A stretch of DNA of 46,651 bases, taken from NCBI GenBank assembly GCA_009841435.1, contig VXLW01000006.1:1-46651 (forward strand), given 5' to 3'. The stretch comes from Dehalococcoidia bacterium (lineage in GTDB: Bacteria > Chloroflexota > Dehalococcoidia > Tepidiformales > Tepidiformaceae). This document shows, piece by piece, positions 16,744-24,435 of the stretch; positions within the stretch are counted from its first letter, which is position 1, and the number at the start of each line of letters is the position of its first letter. The notes below the pieces were generated by a model. It had not been told where the DNA came from, did not search any database, and saw only the letters and a program-made list of their open reading frames with translations. Made by a program: the position numbers and the translations under genes.

Positions 16744-17954
16744 GCCTGTCCCTTGGCCCGCTGCGTGATGGTGACCTTGAGGCGAATCACCATCTGGTCG
16801 GCGCGGCCTTCGGTTCCTCGCGTGCGTTCGACCCTGAACGCGCTCTACCCCCGGACCAGGTTCTCGCCGGCTACGACGAGAGCGAACTCGTTGCTACCGC
16901 GACGCTCATTCCCGGGGGCCAATGGTTTGGGGGCTGCGCCGTTGATGGCGTAGCGGTGAGTGCCGTCGGTGTCGCACCCCATCGTCGCGGCGAGGGGATC
17001 TCGAAAGCGTTGATGGCGGAGGCCCTAAACCTCATGCACGAGCGTGGTGCGGCGATCTCAACACTGTTTCCGACGACCGCCTCGCTCTACCGATCGGCCG
17101 GCTACGAGATGGCCGGCGACTACGTCAAGCGAACCATCCCACTTACCGACCTCGCCACGGCGAACATTGAGGCCGACGTCGAGTCATTCGCAGCAGATGG
17201 CCTCCAGTCCCTGGCGCCGGCCTACGATGCGCTGGCCCGACTCTCATCGGGTTCCGTGGCGCGCGGGGAGGACTGGTGGGATCGGCGTCGGAGCCGGACG
17301 GAGCATGCCGACGTGCGCGTTTTCCTCGTCAAGGTGCAAGTCGCTGATGGCTTCGGGTATGTCGTGATGGGAGCTCAGCCTTCCGAACGCAGCTTCATGG
17401 ATCTGAGGATCGACGACCTCGGGGCCGAGAACGGGACGGTCCTTCGTGCTCTCGGGACCGCGATCACTCGCTTCGGCACAGTTACCGGCACGGTGACCGC
17501 CTTTCAGGCGCCGTGGGTGCTTGAAGCGCTCACCGACCATGGGCAGCGCTGGAAGGCGAGGGAGAGTATCCCCTGGATGCTGCGCCTCGTGGACCTCGCG
17601 AAGGCTATCGAGCAGCGGGGCTGGCCCCCCGTCACCGCGACGGTGGCTCTTCAGGTCAGCGACTCCACGCTGTCACACAACGACGGTAGCTTCGAGCTCC
17701 AGGTTATCGACGGTGAGGGAACCCTGGCGCCGGGCGGACCTGGCACGTGGCACGTCGACATTCGCTCACTTGCCTCCTGGTTCACGGGGTGGCGCAGCGC
17801 GTCCCAGCTTGCCTCGCTCGGGTTGCTCACTTCGGAATCGGGAACAGCGCACGAGCTGAGAGTCCTCGACACCCTCGCCGCTGGGCCCCCGCCCCTCATA
17901 CCCGAGTCGACCCTGTCGGTAGGCCCATTCGGTCGGGAGACGCCGCCCTTCTGA
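16740..17954 (+). CDS. Eis-like GNAT N-acetyltransferase with SCP2-like C-terminal domain
   Basis: 404 aa, close to the usual Eis length. The first GNAT domain has the acetyl-CoA motif VGVAPHRRGEGISKALM; a Tyr in TASLYRSAGYEMAG matches the general-acid Tyr region of Eis. A second, degenerate GNAT domain follows (about 155-290), then an SCP2-like domain (about 295-404). The protein ends in Phe, as does mycobacterial Eis, where the C-terminal carboxylate takes part in catalysis. Eis enzymes acetylate amines on aminoglycosides and other polyamines or peptides; the substrate here is unknown. Start overlaps the stop of the leader ORF. Confidence 0.88.
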   Translation: MSLSLGPLRDGDLEANHHLVGAAFGSSRAFDPERALPPDQVLAGYDESELVATATLIPGGQWFGGCAVDGVAVSAVGVAPHRRGEGISKALMAEALNLMHERGAAISTLFPTTASLYRSAGYEMAGDYVKRTIPLTDLATANIEADVESFAADGLQSLAPAYDALARLSSGSVARGEDWWDRRRSRTEHADVRVFLVKVQVADGFGYVVMGAQPSERSFMDLRIDDLGAENGTVLRALGTAITRFGTVTGTVTAFQAPWVLEALTDHGQRWKARESIPWMLRLVDLAKAIEQRGWPPVTATVALQVSDSTLSHNDGSFELQVIDGEGTLAPGGPGTWHVDIRSLASWFTGWRSASQLASLGLLTSESGTAHELRVLDTLAAGPPPLIPESTLSVGPFGRETPPF

Positions 17955-18000
17955 GTTAGCGCCCACGCCTCACGATGCAGTCGGGCCGTAGATTTACGCT

Positions 18001-18453
18001 CTACTCGACTACCCGCCACTGCACGAGCGTGTACGCCTCGTCGCCTTCGCCTTTGTCCTCGAACACGACCTCGACTTCCGCCCCGATGACCACGTCCTGC
18101 GTGCGGTCGCCGAGCAGGTTGCCGGCCATGCGCACGTTGCCCGCGTCCGGCAGCTCCACCAGCACGACGATGTAGGGCGTCGCCTCCTGCAGCGCCGGAT
18201 GCACCGGGTGCCAGACCCGCTCCCAGCTGTAGATGATCCCCCGCCCCGAGACGCGCGTGTAGGTCAGGTCGTCCGAGTGGCACTGGTAGCAGATCCACTC
18301 CGGACCCCACTGGAAGGCGTCGCAGGCGCGGCACTGCTGCACCACCAGCTCGTGGCGCTTCGCCGCTTCCCAGAACTCCGCCCCCAGACCGTCGATCGCG
18401 GGGCCGGGTCGGGGCAGACCCTCCGGCAGGTAGCTGCGTGCTTCCGCGCTCAT
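18001..18453 (-). CDS. DUF35 OB-fold protein with zinc ribbon (thiolase partner)
   Basis: 150 aa; its ATG overlaps the thiolase stop (ATGA). N-terminal helix (FWEAAKRHELVVQQC), a rubredoxin-like zinc ribbon of two CxxC pairs (CRAC...CYQC), then the acyl-CoA-binding OB fold (SGRGIIYSWERVWHPVHPALQEATPYIVVLVEL, VRMAGNLLG). DUF35 proteins bind SCP-x-type thiolases; in steroid side-chain breakdown such pairs form aldolases acting on CoA thioesters, and some channel intermediates. The overlap strongly suggests a complex with the gene product just upstream. Confidence 0.92.
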   Translation of the reverse strand: MSAEARSYLPEGLPRPGPAIDGLGAEFWEAAKRHELVVQQCRACDAFQWGPEWICYQCHSDDLTYTRVSGRGIIYSWERVWHPVHPALQEATPYIVVLVELPDAGNVRMAGNLLGDRTQDVVIGAEVEVVFEDKGEGDEAYTLVQWRVVE

Positions 18454-19622
18454 CCGTCCACCCCCCGGTCCGCCGCCAGGATCAGGTCGCTCACCGGCTG
18501 CACCATCGGCCCCGACGTCACCATCGAGACGTTCGCGTCCGGCACCTGGCAGGTCGACTCGCCCCGCACCTGCCGCACCGCCTCGTGCACGAGCTCGAGG
18601 CCGTGCATGTAGCACTCCGCGAGGTTCCCCCCGCTCGTGTTGAGCGGCAGCTTCCCGTCGGGCGCGGAGAAATTCTCCAGGGTGAAGAAGTCGTTCACCT
18701 CGTCCGGCTCGCAGAACCCGTGCTCGACGATGCTCATCAACACGCCGCCGGTGAAGTTCTCGTAGCTCTGGAGCACGTCCACGTCCTCCGGACCCACGCC
18801 CGCCATCGCGTACAGCCGTGGCGCCAGTGTCTTGAAGTTCGAGGTCGCGTAGTCGGGCGAGTTGTGCGCCGTTGCCGCCTGCCGGTAGTCCGACCCCTGC
18901 GCCGCGCTCAGCACCCACGCCGGCTTCTGCTTCATGTCCCTGGCACGCTCCGCCGTCGTCACGATGAGGGCTGCCGCTCCGTCGTTCTCCTGGCAGCAGT
19001 CGAACAGATGGAAGGGCTCCACGATCATGCGCGAGTTGTCGTACATCTCCTCGGTCAACTCGCGTCCGTACATCACCGCTCGCGGGTTCGACTGCGCGTG
19101 CCGGTAGGTGGCCATCGAGATCGCCCGCAGCGCACTCTGCTCGGCGCCGTGCTCGTGCATGAAGCGCCGGATGCGCATCGCGAATGACTGCGCCGGCGAG
19201 AGCAGCCCGTACGGCGCCGTGAACGCGGCCGGACCGGGCGCTATCGGCGTCTGCGGCCCCTGCCCGAACCGTCCGAACTGGCCCTGCGCCAGCCCCCGGT
19301 AGACGACCACGTACTTCGAGTACCCCGCGAGCACAGCCGCCACGGCGTTCGCGACCGCCGCGGACCCGCCGCCGCCACCTCCGCCCCAGACCATGTTGTT
19401 GAAGGTCATGTCCTTGCTGCCGAACGCCGTCATCAGCCGGGACGGATCGTTGCGGTCGTTCGCGTAGGCCGCGAACCCATCGATCTCGCGCACGTCGATG
19501 CCCGCGTCCTCGGCAGCAAGCTGGACGGCGTCGAGCACCAGCTTGAACTCGGGTTCGGGCGACTGCCCGTGCTTGTAGTAGGTCGTCTCGCCGATGCCCA
19601 CGATGGCGGCCTTGCCGCGCAT
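18450..19622 (-). CDS. Thiolase-fold SCP-x/lipid-transfer-like protein lacking the nucleophilic Cys
   Basis: 390 aa from the ATG at 19622, chosen because GGAGGA sits 8 nt ahead and MRGKAAIVGIGET matches the family start; an ATG at 19640 is an alternative. Thiolase-superfamily landmarks: AAIVGIGET, DAVQLAAEDAGIDVREIDGF, ENDGAAALIVTTAERARD, EDVDVLQSYENFTGGVL, NTSGGNLAECYMHGLELVHEAVRQ, VTSGPM. Where thiolases have the active Cys, this protein has a run of seven Gly (residues 80-86, then Ser). This loss is typical of Ltp2-type retro-aldolases that pair with DUF35 proteins. It likely cleaves or forms a carbon-carbon bond in a beta-hydroxyacyl-CoA; the substrate is unknown. Confidence 0.9.
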   Translation of the reverse strand: MRGKAAIVGIGETTYYKHGQSPEPEFKLVLDAVQLAAEDAGIDVREIDGFAAYANDRNDPSRLMTAFGSKDMTFNNMVWGGGGGGGSAAVANAVAAVLAGYSKYVVVYRGLAQGQFGRFGQGPQTPIAPGPAAFTAPYGLLSPAQSFAMRIRRFMHEHGAEQSALRAISMATYRHAQSNPRAVMYGRELTEEMYDNSRMIVEPFHLFDCCQENDGAAALIVTTAERARDMKQKPAWVLSAAQGSDYRQAATAHNSPDYATSNFKTLAPRLYAMAGVGPEDVDVLQSYENFTGGVLMSIVEHGFCEPDEVNDFFTLENFSAPDGKLPLNTSGGNLAECYMHGLELVHEAVRQVRGESTCQVPDANVSMVTSGPMVQPVSDLILAADRGVDG

Positions 19623-19883
19623 GGTGGCGTCCTCCGTCATGCCTGCCTACGGGCGCTGTCAGGCTATGCCCGAATCGTACACGCGCCCTCCGACGCTAGC
19701 ACCTACACCCCGCCGGCGCCGTCCAGGCGCTCTGCGATGGCGTCGCGCCAACCGCTGCTCGTCCCACCTTCGCCGTCGCGTGAGGGGCCCAAAACAGGCA
19801 AGGCGCGGTAGCTGGCCCACGACATATTTCTGCGACATTTCGTTCCTAGCCTGAGCAGCATCACAGATGAAAGGACTGATGTG

Positions 19884-21065
19884 ATGATGTTCAAGAAGTG
19901 GTTCACGAAGACATTCCTGATTGGGTCGGTCCTTGCGGCCGTACTCGGTGCGGGAGTCCTGGTTGCCTGCGGGGGCGATGGCGAGGCCGGAAACGGTCAC
20001 GACTCCGACCGCTCCGAGACAAGCGAGGTGTCCTCGGGGCGCGAAGGGCCCGGGGAGCATGGCGGCCAGGGCGAAGGCGGTTCTGAGGGCCGCAACGAGG
20101 GCGGCTCCGAAGGCCGTGGCGAAGGCGGGTCCGAGGGCGCCGGCGGCGAAGGCCACGGCCCCGAGGGCGAGGGCGGCTCCGAGAGCAACGAAGCCGCCAT
20201 GTCGAGCCCGATCACTCCGCTCGGGCAGTCATGGGAAGGCGACCTCGGCGGGCTGGCCGTTTCCGCTCGGTTCGACGAGGCAACCGGAACTGTCTACACG
20301 ACGGTCCAGAACACGACCTCGGAGAAGCTCTGCTACGTCCAGTCCGAGCCTCACATGAAGATGGGGACACGGACCGTGGGCGAGCTAGGCCCCGACAAGC
20401 TGGGCGACCTGAACCCAGGTGAGCAGGCGACTTCCGTCCTGGCAGTCGCCGATGAACCGGGAATGGCTGGAGTCGCCTACGACGGCTACGTCGTGCACAT
20501 GGAGGTGTTCGACTGCAGCGGCCCCGGCCCCGTTCCCCACTCGGGAGAGGGCGCCGAGGCCAGCGGCGAGTCCGGCGGCGAGCACGGCTCCGGAGGCGAG
20601 GGCTCCGCCGAGGGCGGCGCTGAAGGCTCCGAAGCCGGTGGCGAAGAAGGCAGCGGCTCCATGCTGGCGCTGGACGAGACCTTCGACACGGTTCGTGGCG
20701 GCGCCCGGCTGATCATGAGCTACGACGCCTCGACCAACGCCTTCACCGGCACCGTCGAGAACACGACGAACAGCGTCCTGACCCGCGTCAGGATCGAAGT
20801 GCACCTCTCCAACGGCGTGGAACTCGGTCCGACGACTCCGGTGGACATGGCTCCGGGCGAGGTGCGAACGGTCAACCTGCCGGCGACGGCAGAGCCCTTC
20901 ACCGGCTGGGTCCCCCATGCCGAGGTCGGCAGCTCCGAAGCTGGCGGCGAGCACGGCTCCAACGGCAGCGGCAACGAAGCCGGCGGCGAGCACGGCTCCG
21001 GGGGCGACGGCAACGAAGCCGGTGGCGAGCATGGCTCCGGGGGCGAGCGGCGTGGCGGCGTCTAG
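19884..21065 (+). CDS. Gly/Glu/Ser-rich lipoprotein with two FxLYD-like beta domains
   Basis: 393 aa. ATG 19884 is preceded by AAAGGA at 8 nt; GTG 19881 and ATG 19887 are alternatives. Signal peptide with lipobox LVAC, then a low-complexity G/E/S/H linker (about 30-105). Two related beta-sandwich units follow: about 115-215 (GLAVSARFDEATGTVYTTVQNTTSEKLCYVQ..., ending VHMEVFDC) and about 270-350 (ARLIMSYDASTNAFTGTVENTTNSVLTRVRIEVHLSNG), each with the VxNTT...L motif of FxLYD-type domains. A second linker separates them and a 13-residue repeat closes the protein. It is 110 bp ahead of a two-component system and may be its sensed or regulated surface component (inference). Confidence 0.8.
   Translation: MMFKKWFTKTFLIGSVLAAVLGAGVLVACGGDGEAGNGHDSDRSETSEVSSGREGPGEHGGQGEGGSEGRNEGGSEGRGEGGSEGAGGEGHGPEGEGGSESNEAAMSSPITPLGQSWEGDLGGLAVSARFDEATGTVYTTVQNTTSEKLCYVQSEPHMKMGTRTVGELGPDKLGDLNPGEQATSVLAVADEPGMAGVAYDGYVVHMEVFDCSGPGPVPHSGEGAEASGESGGEHGSGGEGSAEGGAEGSEAGGEEGSGSMLALDETFDTVRGGARLIMSYDASTNAFTGTVENTTNSVLTRVRIEVHLSNGVELGPTTPVDMAPGEVRTVNLPATAEPFTGWVPHAEVGSSEAGGEHGSNGSGNEAGGEHGSGGDGNEAGGEHGSGGERRGGV
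20937..21038 (+). repeat. 39-bp direct repeats encoding EAGGEHGS units
   Basis: Three copies of the EAGGEHGS unit at a 13-residue period at the C-terminus of the lipoprotein, highly similar at the DNA level and so likely to vary in copy number. Confidence 0.8.
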
Positions 21066-21119
21066 CGTCCGGTCGGAGCCGACCAGGGGTGTACGCTGAC
21101 CGGCGGGCATCCCGCGAAT

Positions 21120-21151
21120 GGACGCGGCGTCTCTCCGGAGGCGCCGCGTCC
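21120..21151 (+). terminator. Perfect 10-bp hairpin between lipoprotein and response regulator
   Basis: GGACGCGGCG and CGCCGCGTCC flank a 12-nt loop, 54 bp after the lipoprotein stop and 24 bp before the response-regulator ATG. No T-run follows, so it may reduce rather than stop transcription into the regulator genes, or stabilise the lipoprotein mRNA 3' end. Confidence 0.55.
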
Positions 21152-21175
21152 AGGAATGTTCTACGGGGACTGCTG

Positions 21176-21853
21176 ATGAGCGGCACGGTCTTGATAGTCG
21201 AAGACGACAGGCGAATCGCGAACTGGGTCAAGGTGTACTTCGAGCGGGCCGGATTCTCCGCCGAGATGGCTCACGACGGCGAAAGCGGGCTGGCCCTGGC
21301 CCGGGACCTCACCCCGGACCTGGTGATTCTCGACCTCATGCTTCCCCGTCTGGATGGCGTGGATCTGTGCCGAATCCTCCGCCGTGAGTCGGACGTTCCG
21401 ATCATCATGCTGACGGCCAGGGAAGCTCCGGCGGAGCGAATCACGGGACTGGACAGCGGAGCGGACGACTACATCATCAAGCCGTTCGACCCGGAGGAAG
21501 TGATCGCCCGCGCCGAGGCGGTGCTGCGTCGGGTCAAGGGCAAGGTTCAGCAGGTGCTGACGCGCGGCTCCATCACCTTGAACGAGGCCACCGGCGTCGT
21601 CACAGTCGACGAGGAACCCGTGGCGTTGAGCCAGGCCCAGATGGCCCTGCTGGGAACCTTCATGCGACATCCCAACCAGGTGCTTACCCGCGAGCAGCTC
21701 ATCTCGCTGACCTTCAACGACGAGTTCGAGGGCTTTGACCGCGCGATCGACAGCCAGATCGCCCGGCTACGCAAGCAGATCAACCGCGACGGGCGGGAGC
21801 CCATCGAGACGGTCTATGGCGCCGGCTACCGGTTCGTGGTGGAGGACGTCTGA
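21176..21853 (+). CDS. OmpR/PhoB-family response regulator
   Basis: 225 aa. Receiver domain (residues 2-115) with the acidic pair Glu9/Asp10, phospho-acceptor Asp53 (VILDLMLP), Thr80 and Lys102 (IIKPFDPEE). The C-terminal winged-helix domain ends in DSQIARLRKQINRDGREPIETVYGAGYRF, the trans_reg_C pattern. The ATG at 21176 gives a normal receiver start (MSGTVLIVEDD). Its stop overlaps the kinase ATG by one base, so the two form a cognate pair. Confidence 0.95.
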   Translation: MSGTVLIVEDDRRIANWVKVYFERAGFSAEMAHDGESGLALARDLTPDLVILDLMLPRLDGVDLCRILRRESDVPIIMLTAREAPAERITGLDSGADDYIIKPFDPEEVIARAEAVLRRVKGKVQQVLTRGSITLNEATGVVTVDEEPVALSQAQMALLGTFMRHPNQVLTREQLISLTFNDEFEGFDRAIDSQIARLRKQINRDGREPIETVYGAGYRFVVEDV

Positions 21854-23271
21854 TGTCCCTGCGCTGGCGAATCATGGGCGCGACCGTCCTCGTGGTCGTC
21901 CTGGCCGTTCTGATCAGCGTGGCGGTGGGCTACTACGCGACGCAGTCCCGCCTGGGCGAGTTCGTGGACGAGATCGGTGACGACGAGGCCGTTCAGCTGG
22001 CTCGGAATCTCAGCCGGGAGTACACCGCTTCGGGGGGTTGGGACACAGCGGACAGGGCGCTATCGGAGGCCGGGTACAGCTACGGCGAGGCGCCCGGAGG
22101 GGAGGGCTCGGACGATGGTGAGGAGGACCACCTCGAGGCCTTGCACCGGGATCCAGTTCGGGTTGTCGTCGTCGGCAGCGATGGACGCGTCCTGACGGAC
22201 AACTTCTCCGAGCTGCTGCCGGGGCAGCCGGCGCCCGACCTGGGAGGACGCCGCGAACCAGTATCAGACCTGACCACGAACCAGCCCGTCGGCTACGTCT
22301 ATGTGGATGTCAATCGAGAGTTTCTGTCGAGCGAGTCGCACGGGTTTCTCAACACGCTCCTGCTCATCACCCTCATTGGCGGCGCGGTCACGGCCGTGGT
22401 CGCGATCCTGCTGGCCGGCTGGCTGTCCCGGCGGATCACGGCGCCCGTCACGGCCCTGACGGAGGCGACCCAGGCGATCGCCCAGGGCGACACGACGCAG
22501 CTACCGGTCACGTCGTCGGATGAGCTGGGCAGGATGAGCGAGGCCTTCAATCACATGACCTCCGCCCTGGAGACCCAGCGCGAGCTCCGCAGGCGGCTCG
22601 TGAACGATGTCTCCCACGAGCTGAACACGCCGCTGAGCGTCATCCAGCTGGAGGCGAAAGGGTTGCACGATGGTCTTCAGACGCCCGAGCAGGCGTCCGA
22701 CCTCATCATCGGGGAGGTCGACCGCCTGCGCGGGCTCGTGTCCGACCTGAACTCGCTCGCGGAGACGGACTACGGGGAGCTGGGGCTTACCGTCGAGGCC
22801 TCTTCGGTCTCCTCGCTGCTCACCGCGGAGGTGGAGCGCTGGCAGCCACATTCGCGAGCTCGGGAGGTTGACCTGTCGCTGCAAATCTCCGGTGACCTGC
22901 CGGACATGGACCTCGACCGCCTGCGGATGAGCCAGGCACTGGGGAACGTCGTGAGCAACGCCATTGACTGCTCCGAGGCGGGAGGAAGCGTTGCTATCCG
23001 GGCCTGGCAGGAACGCGAGGAAGCGCTGGTCATCTCCGTTGTTGATAGCGGGATCGGCATTGACGCTGAAGACCTCCCCCATGTCTTCGACCGCTTCTAC
23101 CGCACCGACCAGTCTCGTAGTCGTGGGATACCCGGTACGGGTCTGGGGCTGGCGATCACGCGAGCCATCGTCGAGGCGCACGGGGGAACCGCGACCGTGG
23201 AGAGCGGCGGGCCGGGACAGGGTGTTACGGTTGTCATCCGCCTCCCCCTGGCAAACTCACTCGAGGGTTGA
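21853..23271 (+). CDS. Membrane sensor histidine kinase
   Basis: 472 aa. TM1 about 8-28, an extracytoplasmic sensor of about 135 residues with an acidic insert (GEGSDDGEEDH), TM2 about 167-190, HAMP (about 191-245), then the H-box VNDVSHELNTPLSVI with His255, N-box NVVSNAID, and ATP-lid motifs DSGIGI, FDRFYR and GTGLGLAI. Layout resembles BaeS/ResE-type kinases. It presumably phosphorylates the adjacent response regulator; the signal is unknown. The next gene, a cell-wall hexosaminidase-like lipoprotein, starts 3 nt after its stop, pointing to an envelope signal (inference). Confidence 0.94.
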   Translation: MSLRWRIMGATVLVVVLAVLISVAVGYYATQSRLGEFVDEIGDDEAVQLARNLSREYTASGGWDTADRALSEAGYSYGEAPGGEGSDDGEEDHLEALHRDPVRVVVVGSDGRVLTDNFSELLPGQPAPDLGGRREPVSDLTTNQPVGYVYVDVNREFLSSESHGFLNTLLLITLIGGAVTAVVAILLAGWLSRRITAPVTALTEATQAIAQGDTTQLPVTSSDELGRMSEAFNHMTSALETQRELRRRLVNDVSHELNTPLSVIQLEAKGLHDGLQTPEQASDLIIGEVDRLRGLVSDLNSLAETDYGELGLTVEASSVSSLLTAEVERWQPHSRAREVDLSLQISGDLPDMDLDRLRMSQALGNVVSNAIDCSEAGGSVAIRAWQEREEALVISVVDSGIGIDAEDLPHVFDRFYRTDQSRSRGIPGTGLGLAITRAIVEAHGGTATVESGGPGQGVTVVIRLPLANSLEG

Positions 23272-23273
23272 CG

Positions 23274-24413
23274 GTGCCTATTCCCGTGACGCGCTGGCTG
23301 ACCGGACTCATCCTTGCGGCTCTCCTGGCGACCCTGGGCGCGTGCGGCTCCGACGACGACGCCCGCTCGCTGTCACTCGAAGATGCGGTCGGGCAGATGC
23401 TCCTGATCGGGTTCCCGGGCGAGCGGCTGGACGGGGAGACCGTTGCGCTCCTGGACGACATCGCGCCCGGCGGCGTGATCCTGTTCGACTACGACCTCCC
23501 GTCCGGCGGCGCGAAACCCCGCAATATCACCTCACCCGAACAGCTACGGGCACTCATCGCGGAGCTGCAGGCGCAGGCTGAGATCGCCTATTTCATCGCG
23601 ATCGATGTCGAGGGCGGGCTGATCAACCGGCTCAAGCCCAGCTACGGGTTCAGCATCGATCTGCCCAGCCATCAGGAGTTGGGCGCCGGCACGGCGGCGG
23701 ACACAAGAGCGGCAGCGTCGGCGTCGGCGGCGGAGTTGCGCGAGGTCGGCATCAACTGGAATCTCGCCCCCGTGGTGGATGTCAACGTCTTCCCCGAGAG
23801 CCCGGCGATCGGCGCCCTGGAGCGCTCTTTCAGCGCCGACCCGGAGGTGGTGGCCGCGCACGCCGAGGCATTCGCGGAGGCGCACGGCGCGGCCGGCGTC
23901 ATCTCCGTGCTCAAGCACTTCCCCGGCCACGGCAGCGCCGCGGGGGACACCCACCTCGGGGTCACCGACGTCACGAGCAGCTTCGAGCGGGAAGACGAAC
24001 TGGCGCCCTATCAACGGCTGATCGAGGACGGTTACGAGGATGCGGTCATGACGGCGCACATCGTGAACCGGGACCTCGACCCGAGCGGCCGCCCTGCCAC
24101 CCTGTCGACCGAGATCGTGACGGGCCTCCTGCGTGAAGAGCTGGGCTTCGAGGGTGTGATCCTCTCCGACGACATGCAGATGGGCGCGATCGTCGAGCAA
24201 TACAGTCTCGAGCGTGCGGCTATCGAGGCGATCAAGGCCGGGGTGGACGTGATCCTCATCGCGAACCAGCTGTCCGATGACCGAACCGAGGTCTACCGCG
24301 TGAAGCAAGCCATTCTCGATGCCGTGGCCGCGGGAGAGATTTCGGAGGACCGAATCTACGAGTCGGTCGAGCGCATCCTGGAACTGAAGCGACGGTACGA
24401 CCTAATCGACTAG
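23274..24413 (+). CDS. nagZ: Lipoprotein beta-N-acetylhexosaminidase, GH3 (NagZ-like)
   Basis: 379 aa from the GTG at 23274 (GAGGG at about 8 nt); a TTG at 23268 overlapping the kinase stop is an alternative. Signal peptide with lipobox LGAC and an Asp-rich linker. GH3 landmarks: GQMLLIGFPG, IDVEGGLINRL, NWNLAPVVDVN, KHFPGHG (214-220), which supplies the unusual general-acid His of NagZ enzymes, and LSDDMQMGAI, whose Asp299 is the expected nucleophile. NagZ removes terminal GlcNAc from muropeptides. Enterobacterial NagZ is cytosolic; this form is predicted to be anchored outside the membrane. Confidence 0.92.
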   Translation: MPIPVTRWLTGLILAALLATLGACGSDDDARSLSLEDAVGQMLLIGFPGERLDGETVALLDDIAPGGVILFDYDLPSGGAKPRNITSPEQLRALIAELQAQAEIAYFIAIDVEGGLINRLKPSYGFSIDLPSHQELGAGTAADTRAAASASAAELREVGINWNLAPVVDVNVFPESPAIGALERSFSADPEVVAAHAEAFAEAHGAAGVISVLKHFPGHGSAAGDTHLGVTDVTSSFEREDELAPYQRLIEDGYEDAVMTAHIVNRDLDPSGRPATLSTEIVTGLLREELGFEGVILSDDMQMGAIVEQYSLERAAIEAIKAGVDVILIANQLSDDRTEVYRVKQAILDAVAAGEISEDRIYESVERILELKRRYDLID

Positions 24414-24435
24414 CGTGCCCTGCGCGCGGCCGAGG

